From Thermoanaerobacterium sp. PSU-2 (GTDB lineage Bacteria; Bacillota; Thermoanaerobacteria; Thermoanaerobacterales; Thermoanaerobacteraceae), in contig NZ_MSQD01000013.1 of assembly GCF_002102475.1 (NCBI RefSeq), positions 25,656 to 89,655 on the forward strand: a stretch of 64,000 nt of DNA, written 5' to 3'. Positions within the stretch are counted from its first letter, which is position 1; each line of letters starts with the position of its first letter. The position numbers and the translations under genes are program-made. The notes under the pieces were generated by a model. It was not told where the DNA came from. It made no database searches and saw nothing but the letters and a program-made list of their open reading frames with translations. This document shows positions 54,436-62,636 of this stretch, in pieces.

Positions 54436-54445
54436 CCGTTTGATA
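54430..54445. promoter_or_regulatory. Probable LacI-family operator over the -35 box
   Basis: TGTCAACCGTTTGATA is an imperfect 16-bp palindrome centred on CG (T-x-TCAA-x-CG-x-TTGA-x-A), the form used by LacI-type repressors. It covers the -35 box, so binding would block transcription. The LacI-type protein at 45115-46092 is the likely ligand. Confidence 0.6.
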
Positions 54446-54501
54446 TATTCAAAATAATTCTGTATTTTCTTAATTGAATTAATCGTTATAATAATTATAA
54501 A

Positions 54502-54539
54502 CCCCCTCGCATCATATATACTCTCTTGATGTGAGGGGG
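54502..54539 (-). terminator. Terminator of the mannoside operon
   Basis: CCCCCTCGCATCA (54502-54514) pairs with TGATGTGAGGGGG (54527-54539) with one G-U pair, 12-base loop; on the minus strand TTTATAATT follows. It lies 8 bases after the last GH130 gene. Confidence 0.85.
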
Positions 54540-54546
54540 AGTATTT

Positions 54547-55440
54547 CTAATCAAATTTTATGTCATTCATGTTTATATACGCTACACCTATTACGGTATC
54601 TGCGCCACCGTAATAGACAAATATATCGTCGCCTCTTACCGCATTGCCACAACTAAAAACTACATTTGATATAAAGCCGTTCTTTTCCCATTCAAGCTCT
54701 GGCTCCAAAATCGGCTCCTTTTGCCTCGCTAAGACTACCGATGGATCATTTATATCGAGAAGTGCTGCCCCTAATCTGTAAACATTGTCGTCATCTGCAG
54801 CGTGGTAAATGAGAAACCATCCATCTTTTGTCCTAATAGGTGGTCCAGCCACACCTACCCTTGAACTTTCCCAAGTTCCTTTTATAGGTTTTATTATTGA
54901 TTTATGTCCGAACCATGTCTTCAAATCGCTGGAGTATGCTATCCATATGTCCGGATACCTTCTGTGAAACATCACATAATTGCCATTTATCTTTTCCGGG
55001 AAAAGTGCAGCATCTTTGTTTGGCTCATCTAATACGACACCTTTTCTCTCCCAATTTATTAAATTTTTTGAAGTCGCAAGGCATATTCTGTAGTCATCAT
55101 CTGTCCTATCTCCAAAGCCTGTATACATCATGTAGTACGTGTCATCAATCTTGACTATCCTTGGGTCTTCGCATCCCCTTAGCTCTTGCTCTACGTCATT
55201 GCTTAAAACAGGTTTATCAAGCCTCATAAAGTTGATTCCATCTTTGCTTACAGCGTAGCCTAACCTTGATATATATTTGCCGTATTTTTTGTGTGGTCCT
55301 AAATCCGTCGCTCTGTAAATAAGGTGAAACAATCCATTGTCGTATATGGCAGAACAGTTAAATACAGCTTTTCTCTCCCATTCATGCTCTGTCACTGGTT
55401 CTAAAATTGGTTTGTCGCTTAGCCTTTTTAGCTTTATCAA
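54547..55440 (-). CDS. GH130 beta-mannoside phosphorylase, second of a tandem pair
   Basis: This 298-residue family 130 protein folds as a five-blade propeller and should cleave beta-mannosides with phosphate to mannose-1-P. Visible are LKRLSDKPILEPVTEHEWERKAVFN, LIYRATDLG, GCEDPRIVKIDDTYYMMYTGFG with the catalytic aspartate, NKDAALFPEKINGNYVMFHRRYPDIWIAY and VVFSCGNAVRGDDIFVYYGGADTVIGVAY. The frame could start with GTG 55449, but that lies in the AAGGAG site; TTG 55440, 8 bases beyond, aligns exactly with the start of its neighbour. Related tandem genes in Thermoanaerobacter were, as I recall, beta-1,2-oligomannan enzymes. Confidence 0.9.
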   Translation of the reverse strand: MIKLKRLSDKPILEPVTEHEWERKAVFNCSAIYDNGLFHLIYRATDLGPHKKYGKYISRLGYAVSKDGINFMRLDKPVLSNDVEQELRGCEDPRIVKIDDTYYMMYTGFGDRTDDDYRICLATSKNLINWERKGVVLDEPNKDAALFPEKINGNYVMFHRRYPDIWIAYSSDLKTWFGHKSIIKPIKGTWESSRVGVAGPPIRTKDGWFLIYHAADDDNVYRLGAALLDINDPSVVLARQKEPILEPELEWEKNGFISNVVFSCGNAVRGDDIFVYYGGADTVIGVAYINMNDIKFD

Positions 55441-55452
55441 TTTATCCACTCC

Positions 55453-56361
55453 TTAAAATGATATTTTATTTTTTTCCACTACTGCGACACCTATGTGTGT
55501 ATCTGCACCACCGTAATAAACGTAGTACATTCCATTTGCTTCAACTGCACCACAGCTAAAAACTACATTCGGTACAAGACCCTCTCTTTCCCAATCAAGT
55601 TCAGGCTCCAAAATAGGCTCTTTCTGCCTTGCTACAACTTTTGAGGGATCTTTTAAATCTAAAAGTGCCGCACCTAACCTGTACACATTGTTTTTGTCGA
55701 CTCCATGGTAGATAAGAAGCCATCCATCATCTCTTTTTATAGGAGGCCCTGCTATGCCAATCTTCCTAGATTCCCATGTGTCTTCAATAGGTTTCATTAT
55801 TATCTTATGATCAGTCCAGTTTATCAAATCATCTGAATATGCTATCCAAATATCGGGTTCTCTTCTGTGAAACATGACATACTTCCCGTTTATCTTTTCA
55901 GGCAAAAGTGCTGCATCTTTGTTTGGTTCGTCAAGAACTACTCTATGTCCTTCCCAGTATTTTAAGTCATAAGATGTAGCCATGCATATCCTGAAATTGT
56001 CCCAACTTTTTCCGCCAAAACCTGTATAAAGCATGTAATATTTATCATCAATTTTTGTCACTCTGGGATCTTCAACACCCCATGCTTCCTGCTCTGTCTC
56101 ACCCACTATAATAGGTTTGTCAAATCTCTCAAAATTGATGCCATCATTGCTTACCGCATAGCCTATTGATGACACAAATTTATGCTTTTCTTCTGGCTTC
56201 TCTGTGTTTAATACGAATCCATTGTTAGAAGCTCTATAAAAAATGTGAAACTTATGATCTTCATATATTGCTGCGGCATTAAACACAGCTTCTCTTTCCC
56301 ATTCGTGTTCTTTTAAAGGCGACAATATTGGTTTGTCTGTAAGCCTCCTTAGCCTAAACAT
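55453..56361 (-). CDS. GH130 beta-mannoside phosphorylase, first of a tandem pair
   Basis: This 302-residue GH130 protein is a clear paralogue of the next gene. It shares FRLRRLTDKPILSPLKEHEWEREAVFN, EDPRVTKIDDKYYMLYTGFGGKSW, DAALLPEKINGKYVMFHRREPDIWIAY and VVFSCGAVEANGMYYVYYGGADTHIGVAV, but differs in an insert near residue 55 (NTEKPEEKHKFVSSIG). Such inserts near the active site change chain-length preference in this family. GGGGG precedes ATG 56361, and the gene lies 14 bases after the GH5-like gene. Confidence 0.9.
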   Translation of the reverse strand: MFRLRRLTDKPILSPLKEHEWEREAVFNAAAIYEDHKFHIFYRASNNGFVLNTEKPEEKHKFVSSIGYAVSNDGINFERFDKPIIVGETEQEAWGVEDPRVTKIDDKYYMLYTGFGGKSWDNFRICMATSYDLKYWEGHRVVLDEPNKDAALLPEKINGKYVMFHRREPDIWIAYSDDLINWTDHKIIMKPIEDTWESRKIGIAGPPIKRDDGWLLIYHGVDKNNVYRLGAALLDLKDPSKVVARQKEPILEPELDWEREGLVPNVVFSCGAVEANGMYYVYYGGADTHIGVAVVEKNKISF

Positions 56362-56375
56362 TATAATACCCCCTT

Positions 56376-58232
56376 CTACATCAAAAATGCAACTGCTTCA
56401 TCGGCTTTTATCACGAAATTTTCCAAATCAAATTCTTTATTGCTTATTATATCTTTCACTCTTCCAGAAATGTTCGCATCAATCTTCACATCAACATCTT
56501 CATGATTAATAAATATTACAAGTTCTTTACCTTTGTACTTAAATTCTTTGACCTCTACGAATGGCGATCCCGCTTCTATCTTCGGATTTATATTTGATAT
56601 TTCTTTTGCCAATTTGTATATTTCATAAGTTTTATCGTCTTTATATACGTCCGGCATGTAGCTTAAATAAAGTTCGATAGGGTACGTTACAAAGACTGCA
56701 TTGCCTTTACCGAATTTATTTATGACTACTGCGGGATTCCTTTCATTGTCGTATCCAATCACACTACATGTCGTAGGTTTTGCGATTAAATGCTTATTAA
56801 ATTTAAGTGTGCTGTAATTTAACTTAATCTTTCTGTCTTCTATATAAATTGAAGCGGTATTATCCTTCGGCACCATTGAATACTGTGTTTCAATGCCAAA
56901 AACTTCGTCAAATCTCTCAACGGCAATCCCATCATAAGATGCGTATAATGTACCACCGCTTTTTACATAATCAACTATCCTCATCCACTGATCGTGTGTT
57001 AAATGTCCCTTCCTATATGCCGATGGAAGTATCAGCATCTTGTATCTATTAAAATCTATATCAGAAGCTTTTACCATCTCTACATCTAAGCCAGCTTCTT
57101 TTGCAAGTATAAAGCTATTTAAAAGTATTCTGAAATTTCTTTCCGGTGTGTAATCATCGCCAACAAACAATGCATTATAATACTTATCAGGAACAATTAT
57201 GGCTGCATCACAACTTTTGGGGATTAATTCATCGTATTCAATTTTATTTATAAATTCTGAAAAAGCTTTTATTTGAAGTCCTGATGGCTTTGGCCTGCCA
57301 TCAAATGCAGTTATGCCAAAGTGCGTTTCAAAAGGTGTTGTGTTGTAGGGCAATTTGTTTCCAACTGTAAAATCTCCAAAGCACCATGCTATTGCGCCTA
57401 ATGATTCATTTGCAAATAGGCTGTACAAAACCGTTTTGTAGTATTTACCTTCGATTTCTTCCGACATCATAAGTGTGGTAGCGCCAAATTCCTCAAACAA
57501 AACATCTTTACCACCCAGAGCTTTAGTAAGCTTCGATGCAAATGGCGCAATGTAGGTGCTTCTTATGGAATTCACAGGGTCAATACATGTATCTGTGTAA
57601 ATAGGATACGCATGCATACATAAAAAATCATTGCCTTCTCTTAAATCCTCTGGGTAAAATTTATTGTCTGAAAGAAGGGACGCCTGATGAATTCCCAATG
57701 TCACTAGATGATTTTTGTCGTATTTTTTTATCTCATTAGACAGTATATAATTCCACAGCCATGCATCGTGTCTTGACTCTGTTTTAACATAGTTGTCAGG
57801 CTCGTTGGAAAGATCCCAGAATAAAATTGCATCTTCATTTTTGTATTTTTCTGCAAAAAAGCCGACGAGTTTTACCTCATGCCTTAACATGAAAGAGTCA
57901 TTGTATATGCTTTTGCCATTTCTCCAATTTACATCGAAATTTTCTCCGCTCATGTGTCCTACGAAAAACGTAGGGACAATTTTAATATCCACATCATGGC
58001 ATATTTCAATAAGTTCATCAAATTTCTTAATCGCGTCTTCCGATATGATATCAGGCTGTGGCTGAAAATCTTCCCACAAGAGATTTATCCTCATTACATC
58101 AAGTCCTAATGATTTAGCCTCCATAAACTCATTTTTGATTTCTTCCTTATTCCATTTCTTCCACATGTCAACGCCATAATTTCTTGGCCAGTAATTAGCA
58201 CCTATTATGAATTTGTGAAAATAGTCCGTCAT
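56376..58232 (-). CDS. GH5-like/clan A glycosidase with beta-galactosidase-type C-terminal domain
   Basis: This 618-residue cytoplasmic TIM-barrel hydrolase (about 1-330) has acid/base E144 in FWDLSNEPDNY and nucleophile E247 or E248 in LFEEFGATT. A second domain (about 340-540) resembles the trimerisation domain of GH42 beta-galactosidases (YKMLILPSAYRKGHLTHDQW, VDYVKSGGTLYASYDGIA), followed by a small beta-domain. It has no signal peptide. In an operon with two GH130 phosphorylases it is probably a beta-mannosidase or mannan-oligosaccharide hydrolase. The exact family (GH5 or a related clan A family) cannot be fixed by eye. GGAGGT precedes ATG 58232. Confidence 0.78.
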   Translation of the reverse strand: MTDYFHKFIIGANYWPRNYGVDMWKKWNKEEIKNEFMEAKSLGLDVMRINLLWEDFQPQPDIISEDAIKKFDELIEICHDVDIKIVPTFFVGHMSGENFDVNWRNGKSIYNDSFMLRHEVKLVGFFAEKYKNEDAILFWDLSNEPDNYVKTESRHDAWLWNYILSNEIKKYDKNHLVTLGIHQASLLSDNKFYPEDLREGNDFLCMHAYPIYTDTCIDPVNSIRSTYIAPFASKLTKALGGKDVLFEEFGATTLMMSEEIEGKYYKTVLYSLFANESLGAIAWCFGDFTVGNKLPYNTTPFETHFGITAFDGRPKPSGLQIKAFSEFINKIEYDELIPKSCDAAIIVPDKYYNALFVGDDYTPERNFRILLNSFILAKEAGLDVEMVKASDIDFNRYKMLILPSAYRKGHLTHDQWMRIVDYVKSGGTLYASYDGIAVERFDEVFGIETQYSMVPKDNTASIYIEDRKIKLNYSTLKFNKHLIAKPTTCSVIGYDNERNPAVVINKFGKGNAVFVTYPIELYLSYMPDVYKDDKTYEIYKLAKEISNINPKIEAGSPFVEVKEFKYKGKELVIFINHEDVDVKIDANISGRVKDIISNKEFDLENFVIKADEAVAFLM

Positions 58233-58255
58233 TAAAGTACCTCCGATTCATCAAT

Positions 58256-59092
58256 TTATTTAAGAACAAACTGAATTCCTTCTTTAAAATTTTTGCTGAA
58301 TATTATAAATAGCACGAGTATCGGTAATGTCAAAATTACAGATGCTGCATACATCGGACCAGGATATGCACCATAAGGCCCAAACATCTGCGCTAACATA
58401 ACATTGAGAGTTAATAAATTTTGATTATGGACAACAAGCATATCCCACAATAGTTCAACCCATCTTTCCATAAATAAAAATAAAAAGATAATTGTAGTTA
58501 TAGATTTCGACATTGGTAAAACAATTCTAAAAAGTATTTTAAGTTCGCTTGCACCATCTATCTTAGCAGCTTCAATTATCTCATTTGGTATCGCTTTAAA
58601 AAAATTTGTATACATAAATATTGCCCACAAGCTAACAGATTTTGGAATGATCATTCCTAAATAAGTGTCATACAATCCAAGTTTTCTTACAATTAAAAAC
58701 GTGGGTATTAAAAGAATAATAGATGGATAAAACATCTGAAACATAATAATATTGTTTATTGTCTTGCTGCCTTTAAAAACCAGTTTAGACAATGCATAAG
58801 CTACTAATAACGCTGTAACCATCATCAATAACGTTGATGAGATTGTTACAATTACACTATTGCCAAAGGCTTTAAGCCACGGACGCGGGGTTACATCACT
58901 TCCTCCAAGTAAAAGCCATATATAGGATTTAAGCGTCAAATCTGTAGGTATTATTTTCCTATCAACTTGATTCCATGGTGCAAGTGAATTTAATATCATG
59001 TATATATATGGATACATCATCAAAATTAATATAATAGTCGCAACTATATACAACAATGCAATTTTAAATTTCTTTTTTTTACTCCCAACCAT
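58256..59092 (-). CDS. Sugar ABC transporter permease, MalG type (mannoside operon)
   Basis: This 278-residue CUT1 permease has six hydrophobic segments and the EAA loop EIIEAAKIDGASELKILFRIVLPMSKS. It overlaps the MalF-type gene by 14 bases, with GGGGG before ATG 59092. The basic start VGSKKKKFK is the usual cytoplasmic head. Confidence 0.93.
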   Translation of the reverse strand: MVGSKKKKFKIALLYIVATIILILMMYPYIYMILNSLAPWNQVDRKIIPTDLTLKSYIWLLLGGSDVTPRPWLKAFGNSVIVTISSTLLMMVTALLVAYALSKLVFKGSKTINNIIMFQMFYPSIILLIPTFLIVRKLGLYDTYLGMIIPKSVSLWAIFMYTNFFKAIPNEIIEAAKIDGASELKILFRIVLPMSKSITTIIFLFLFMERWVELLWDMLVVHNQNLLTLNVMLAQMFGPYGAYPGPMYAASVILTLPILVLFIIFSKNFKEGIQFVLK

Positions 59093-59957
59093 AATTTTTC
59101 CCCCAAACTTCTAATAATTTTCGTATTGCTAATATAGTCACAAATGTTACCACAGAATCAATTATAGCAATCGCTGAACCATACCCGGCATTCAATCTAC
59201 TGAATGCTTGATTATATATTTCTATTTGCCATGTATTTGTAGCAAGGTTAGGGCCCCCACCTGTTAATACATAAGGCTCCGTAAATATACCAAATACAAG
59301 TCCAACTGCAAGTATCGTTACTGTAAACATCGCCGGATATAAAAGAGGAAGCGTAATCTTAAAAAATCTTACCAATGATGTAGCACCATCTAATGCGGCA
59401 GCTTCGTATACTTCACCTGGTATACTTTCTAACCCAGATGTCAAAATAAGAGAATAATATCCAATAAATTTCCACGCAATCATGATAGCAATGATTAAAG
59501 GTGCAAGTATTTGTGAACCAAGCCAGTCTATATTTAAGTTCCATGTATTTCTAAGCCATATATTTAAAGCACTATTATATGATAAAATGCCTTTTACTAC
59601 TATCGAAGTTGCAACACCAGAAGCAAGATATGGGAGAAAATAACCTATTGAAAATAAACTCTTAAATCTAGGTAAACTGTTTATGATTAATGATATAACA
59701 AGAGAGCCAATTAAAACAATAGGTACAAACAATACCATAAATTTATAAGTGACAACGAAAGCAGCTTTTACACTAGGGCTATTTAAAGCTTGTATAAAAT
59801 TAGAAAACCCTATTTTTTCATAGCTTGGTGAAATTAAATTCCAATTCGTAAATGCAAGAAACAGCGCCCATAAAAGTGGTATCAAAAAGAAAATTAAACT
59901 GTACAAGAGGTATGGGCTGGCGAAAAGCCAACCCAAATTTTCATGATTTCTTTTCAT
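59079..59957 (-). CDS. Sugar ABC transporter permease, MalF type (mannoside operon)
   Basis: This 292-residue CUT1 permease has LGWLFASPYLLYSLIFFLIPLLWALF as its first helix, VLTGGGPNLATNTWQIEIY and the EAA loop EVYEAAALDGATSLVRFFKITLPLLYP. Its ATG overlaps the binding-protein stop (ATGA), so unlike the other three ABC loci there is no hairpin between these genes. Confidence 0.93.
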   Translation of the reverse strand: MKRNHENLGWLFASPYLLYSLIFFLIPLLWALFLAFTNWNLISPSYEKIGFSNFIQALNSPSVKAAFVVTYKFMVLFVPIVLIGSLVISLIINSLPRFKSLFSIGYFLPYLASGVATSIVVKGILSYNSALNIWLRNTWNLNIDWLGSQILAPLIIAIMIAWKFIGYYSLILTSGLESIPGEVYEAAALDGATSLVRFFKITLPLLYPAMFTVTILAVGLVFGIFTEPYVLTGGGPNLATNTWQIEIYNQAFSRLNAGYGSAIAIIDSVVTFVTILAIRKLLEVWGKNYGWE

Positions 59958-61285
59958 TTAAGAACCCCCTGAATAGCTGTTTTCATATCGTTCCATGCCC
60001 TTTGTGCATCTATCTGTCCTGAAACAATCGGATTTACAGCTTTCTGTCCAATTAATGTTTGAATATCATTAAATTTCGCATTATCAATTGGAGGAATTGC
60101 ATTTGGTATTGATGCTGCATATAGTTGAAGCTCTGGATGATCTTTAAGGTATTCCTTAAATTGTTCGTTTGTATTAACATCATCTCTTGCTGGTGGAAGA
60201 TTTGTAATCTCAAACCATCTCATATCGTTCTCAGGCTTTGAATATACCCATTTTATAAATTCCATTGCTGCCTTTTGTTTTTCAGGACTTGCTTGTGCAT
60301 ATATTACAAGCCCCTTTGTGTCAGCAAATGTCTTTACATTGTCGGTACTCATTCCATCCGGCACCGGAGGCAATGTCAGTACATAAGTTTCATTTAACTT
60401 AAGTTCTGGATACTTATCTTTCCATGTGCTAAATGTCCATGGCCCAATTGTTGTCCAAACACTTAATCCTGTTTCAAAAGGATCTGTAGCTTTTTGCGTT
60501 AATATAAGCTTACTTTTTGTCATATCCTCGAGGAATTTTAATGTTGCCACACCAGCTTTATCATCAGCAACTAAGTTACTACCTTCTATGAATTTATTGC
60601 CGTTTGATGCCGCATCATATAACATAAAGAAATCAAACCATCTCTTCCACCAAGTAGAATCAATTAAATCCGGATTTGCCCACAAATACTTATTTGGATA
60701 TTTTTCTCTCAATTTCTTTCCAAGTTCAATAACTTGACTATAAGTTTTTGGAGGTTCATTATAGCCAAGTTGTTTTAAAATATCTATCCTCCAGGCGAAA
60801 AGCATCGCATTCGAATATATAGGCAAAACATATTGATGACCATCAGCAAATTTCCATCCTGATATTGTATTGGTCATGTTTCTGCTCTTAATAATGTCAT
60901 TCCAACCATTCATAGAATCCAACGGTACTAACGCTTTGCTATCTACAAGTTGTGCCGCAAATCCACGTGAAATGTTTTCAGAAATCGTAGGAGCATTACC
61001 ACCCGCCAAAGCTGCTTGAATCCCCGCTTCAGATGTTGGAGATTCGGGCATTGGACTTACATTTACCTTGATATCAGGATTGACTTTCGAAAATTCTTCT
61101 GCCATCTGCTTCCAAAAAGTTTGTTGTGGTGGATTTGGAGCAGCCCAAAAATCTATTGTGATAATTTTATTGTTTGTTGATTGGGACGACTCACTTTTAT
61201 TTTTTGTGCTATTTCCACTTCCGCATCCACTCAACAATGTAGCTACAAGAAGCACAGAAATGATAGTTTTTGCTAATTTTTTCAT
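59954..61285 (-). CDS. Sugar-binding lipoprotein of an ABC importer (mannoside operon)
   Basis: This 443-residue family 1 binding protein has the lipoprotein signal MKKLAKTIISVLLVATLLSGC (Cys near residue 21), an Asn/Ser linker and the mature start ITIDFWAAPNPPQQTFWKQMAEEF. Of two adjacent ATG codons the second (61285) sits 6 bases after AGGAGG. It follows the LacI-type gene by about 40 bases, so regulator and transporter are probably co-transcribed. The ligand is presumed to be a mannooligosaccharide. Confidence 0.92.
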   Translation of the reverse strand: MKKLAKTIISVLLVATLLSGCGSGNSTKNKSESSQSTNNKIITIDFWAAPNPPQQTFWKQMAEEFSKVNPDIKVNVSPMPESPTSEAGIQAALAGGNAPTISENISRGFAAQLVDSKALVPLDSMNGWNDIIKSRNMTNTISGWKFADGHQYVLPIYSNAMLFAWRIDILKQLGYNEPPKTYSQVIELGKKLREKYPNKYLWANPDLIDSTWWKRWFDFFMLYDAASNGNKFIEGSNLVADDKAGVATLKFLEDMTKSKLILTQKATDPFETGLSVWTTIGPWTFSTWKDKYPELKLNETYVLTLPPVPDGMSTDNVKTFADTKGLVIYAQASPEKQKAAMEFIKWVYSKPENDMRWFEITNLPPARDDVNTNEQFKEYLKDHPELQLYAASIPNAIPPIDNAKFNDIQTLIGQKAVNPIVSGQIDAQRAWNDMKTAIQGVLK

Positions 61286-61328
61286 CATAACCCTCCTCAT
61301 AAATACTCATTTTTAATTTTTTTATAAA

Positions 61329-62375
61329 TTATCTTATTTCTTTTACAGATCCTCTCTCGATTAATTTAACTTCCATTCTTATATGGTCATACGGTTCTTT
61401 AATATTATTCATCCTCCACAAAAGTTTTTGAACTGCCTTGACGCCCATTAGCTCCTTGTTTACACGAACCGTAGTCAATGGAGGATTGACAATCTTGCAT
61501 ATATCGATGTCATCAAAACCCACAACTGAAATGTCATCAGGCACTTTCAATCCTAAAATGTTTAATGCATTATACAATGTTATAGCTGCACTGTCGTTTG
61601 AGCATACCCATGCAGTCGGTAGCTTATCCATCTTTGATATAATATTTGCCACTTCTTTGTAGTTTTTGCTTAAAACGTACTTTTCAACGCTGCCGATTAC
61701 ACAGTACCCTGGATTTACATTTAATATAGGGTCAATATTAAGCCCTGATGTTCTCATGGCTTCATTAAATCCAAGCCATCTCTCCTTGAAACTTAGAGAA
61801 AAGTCTATCTCTCCAAAAAATCCTATCTGCGTATGCCCTTTTTCAATGAGATATTTTGTCGCCATATAAGAGCCAGGTATATTCTGAGTCAAAACTGCAT
61901 CTGTATTTATCAAAAATGATGAATGATCGACTTGTACTATTGGTATTCCATAATCTAAAAGCATCCTTAAGTGTTGATCTTTTATCGTTCCTACAACTAA
62001 TATTCCTGAAACTTTTCTGCTTTCAACACTTTTAGGAATCTGAAAATCATCTTTATTCATAAAGTTTACCAAGATGTCAAAATTGTTTTTTCTAGCCTCA
62101 TTTTCTATTCCAAGTATTACCTTTGTGTAAAAATGAGTATCGCGAAAATTTCGCTCCTCTATCAAGAGACAAATATTTTTAAAATGATTTTTGATGATGA
62201 AGGACGGATTTTCGTCAAAATAGCCCATTTCATCGGCTGTTTTTAAAATCAGGTTTTTTGTATCTTCGCTTACTCCAACTTTATCGTTTAGCGCTATCGA
62301 TACCGCATTTACAGATATATTCAATTTTTGTGCTATATCTTTCATTGTAACCTTTTTCTTCTTGATTGCCGGCAA
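61329..62375 (-). CDS. LacI-family regulator of the mannoside operon
   Basis: This regulator of about 348 residues has a LacI helix-turn-helix (VTMKDIAQKLNISVNAVSIALNDKVGVSEDT, near 9-39) and a sugar-binding effector domain (about 65-348) ending in VGFDDIDICKIVNPPLTTVRVNKELMG. The hinge segment FDENPSFIIKNHFK is less typical. A GTG at 62384 lies within the GAGGTG site, so TTG 62375, 6 bases beyond, is the likely start. A good promoter overlaps an inverted repeat just upstream, which suggests autoregulation. Confidence 0.9.
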   Translation of the reverse strand: MPAIKKKKVTMKDIAQKLNISVNAVSIALNDKVGVSEDTKNLILKTADEMGYFDENPSFIIKNHFKNICLLIEERNFRDTHFYTKVILGIENEARKNNFDILVNFMNKDDFQIPKSVESRKVSGILVVGTIKDQHLRMLLDYGIPIVQVDHSSFLINTDAVLTQNIPGSYMATKYLIEKGHTQIGFFGEIDFSLSFKERWLGFNEAMRTSGLNIDPILNVNPGYCVIGSVEKYVLSKNYKEVANIISKMDKLPTAWVCSNDSAAITLYNALNILGLKVPDDISVVGFDDIDICKIVNPPLTTVRVNKELMGVKAVQKLLWRMNNIKEPYDHIRMEVKLIERGSVKEIR

Positions 62376-62411
62376 TCTAAACACCTCGGTGTAATTTTTT
62401 CTTGCAATTTA

Positions 62412-62440
62412 ATTATACGTTATGCTTATATAACTTTCAA
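62412..62440 (-). promoter_or_regulatory. Predicted sigma-A promoter of the mannoside regulator/operon
   Basis: Minus strand: TTGAAA (62435-62440), 17 bases, TATAAT (62412-62417), 37 bases before TTG 62375. The -35 box lies inside a CTTGAA half-site. Confidence 0.75.
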
Positions 62441-62577
62441 GCAATTTTTACTTGAATTTAATATGATTTTGCTTGAATTAAGTGCTATATTTGATTAAAT
62501 AACGATTACTAATACAATTTATACCATATTTAATATTTTGTTAGGTTTATAATTAAAGTAATTCAAGTAACCATTTA
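62436..62577. promoter_or_regulatory. Cluster of four TTCAAG/CTTGAA half-sites
   Basis: TTCAAG at 62436-62441 and 62572-62577, CTTGAA at 62451-62456 and 62472-62477. The first two form an inverted repeat with a 9-base spacer over the -35 box. Some flanking bases are also shared (ATTTAA, ATTAA). Probably a regulator binding region, but not the CG-centred form usual for LacI proteins. Confidence 0.5.
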
Positions 62578-62600
62578 AAGAACTTTAATAACCACAAAAA

Positions 62601-62623
62601 AGCCGGTTTTTACTTAACCGACT
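62601..62623 (-). terminator. Terminator of the GH130/GH5 operon
   Basis: AGCCGGTT (62601-62608) pairs with AACCGACT (62616-62623) with one G-U pair and a 7-base loop. On the minus strand a T6 run follows, 14 bases after the GH5 stop. It separates this operon from the LacI-type promoter. Confidence 0.85.
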
Positions 62624-62636
62624 TTTTGGCTTTATT

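Noticed and set aside
62381..62392. Palindrome ACACCTCGGTGT at the ribosome site of the mannoside regulator
   Set aside because: Only 2 bases would form the loop, so no stable RNA hairpin, and it is explained by the GAGGTG ribosome site.
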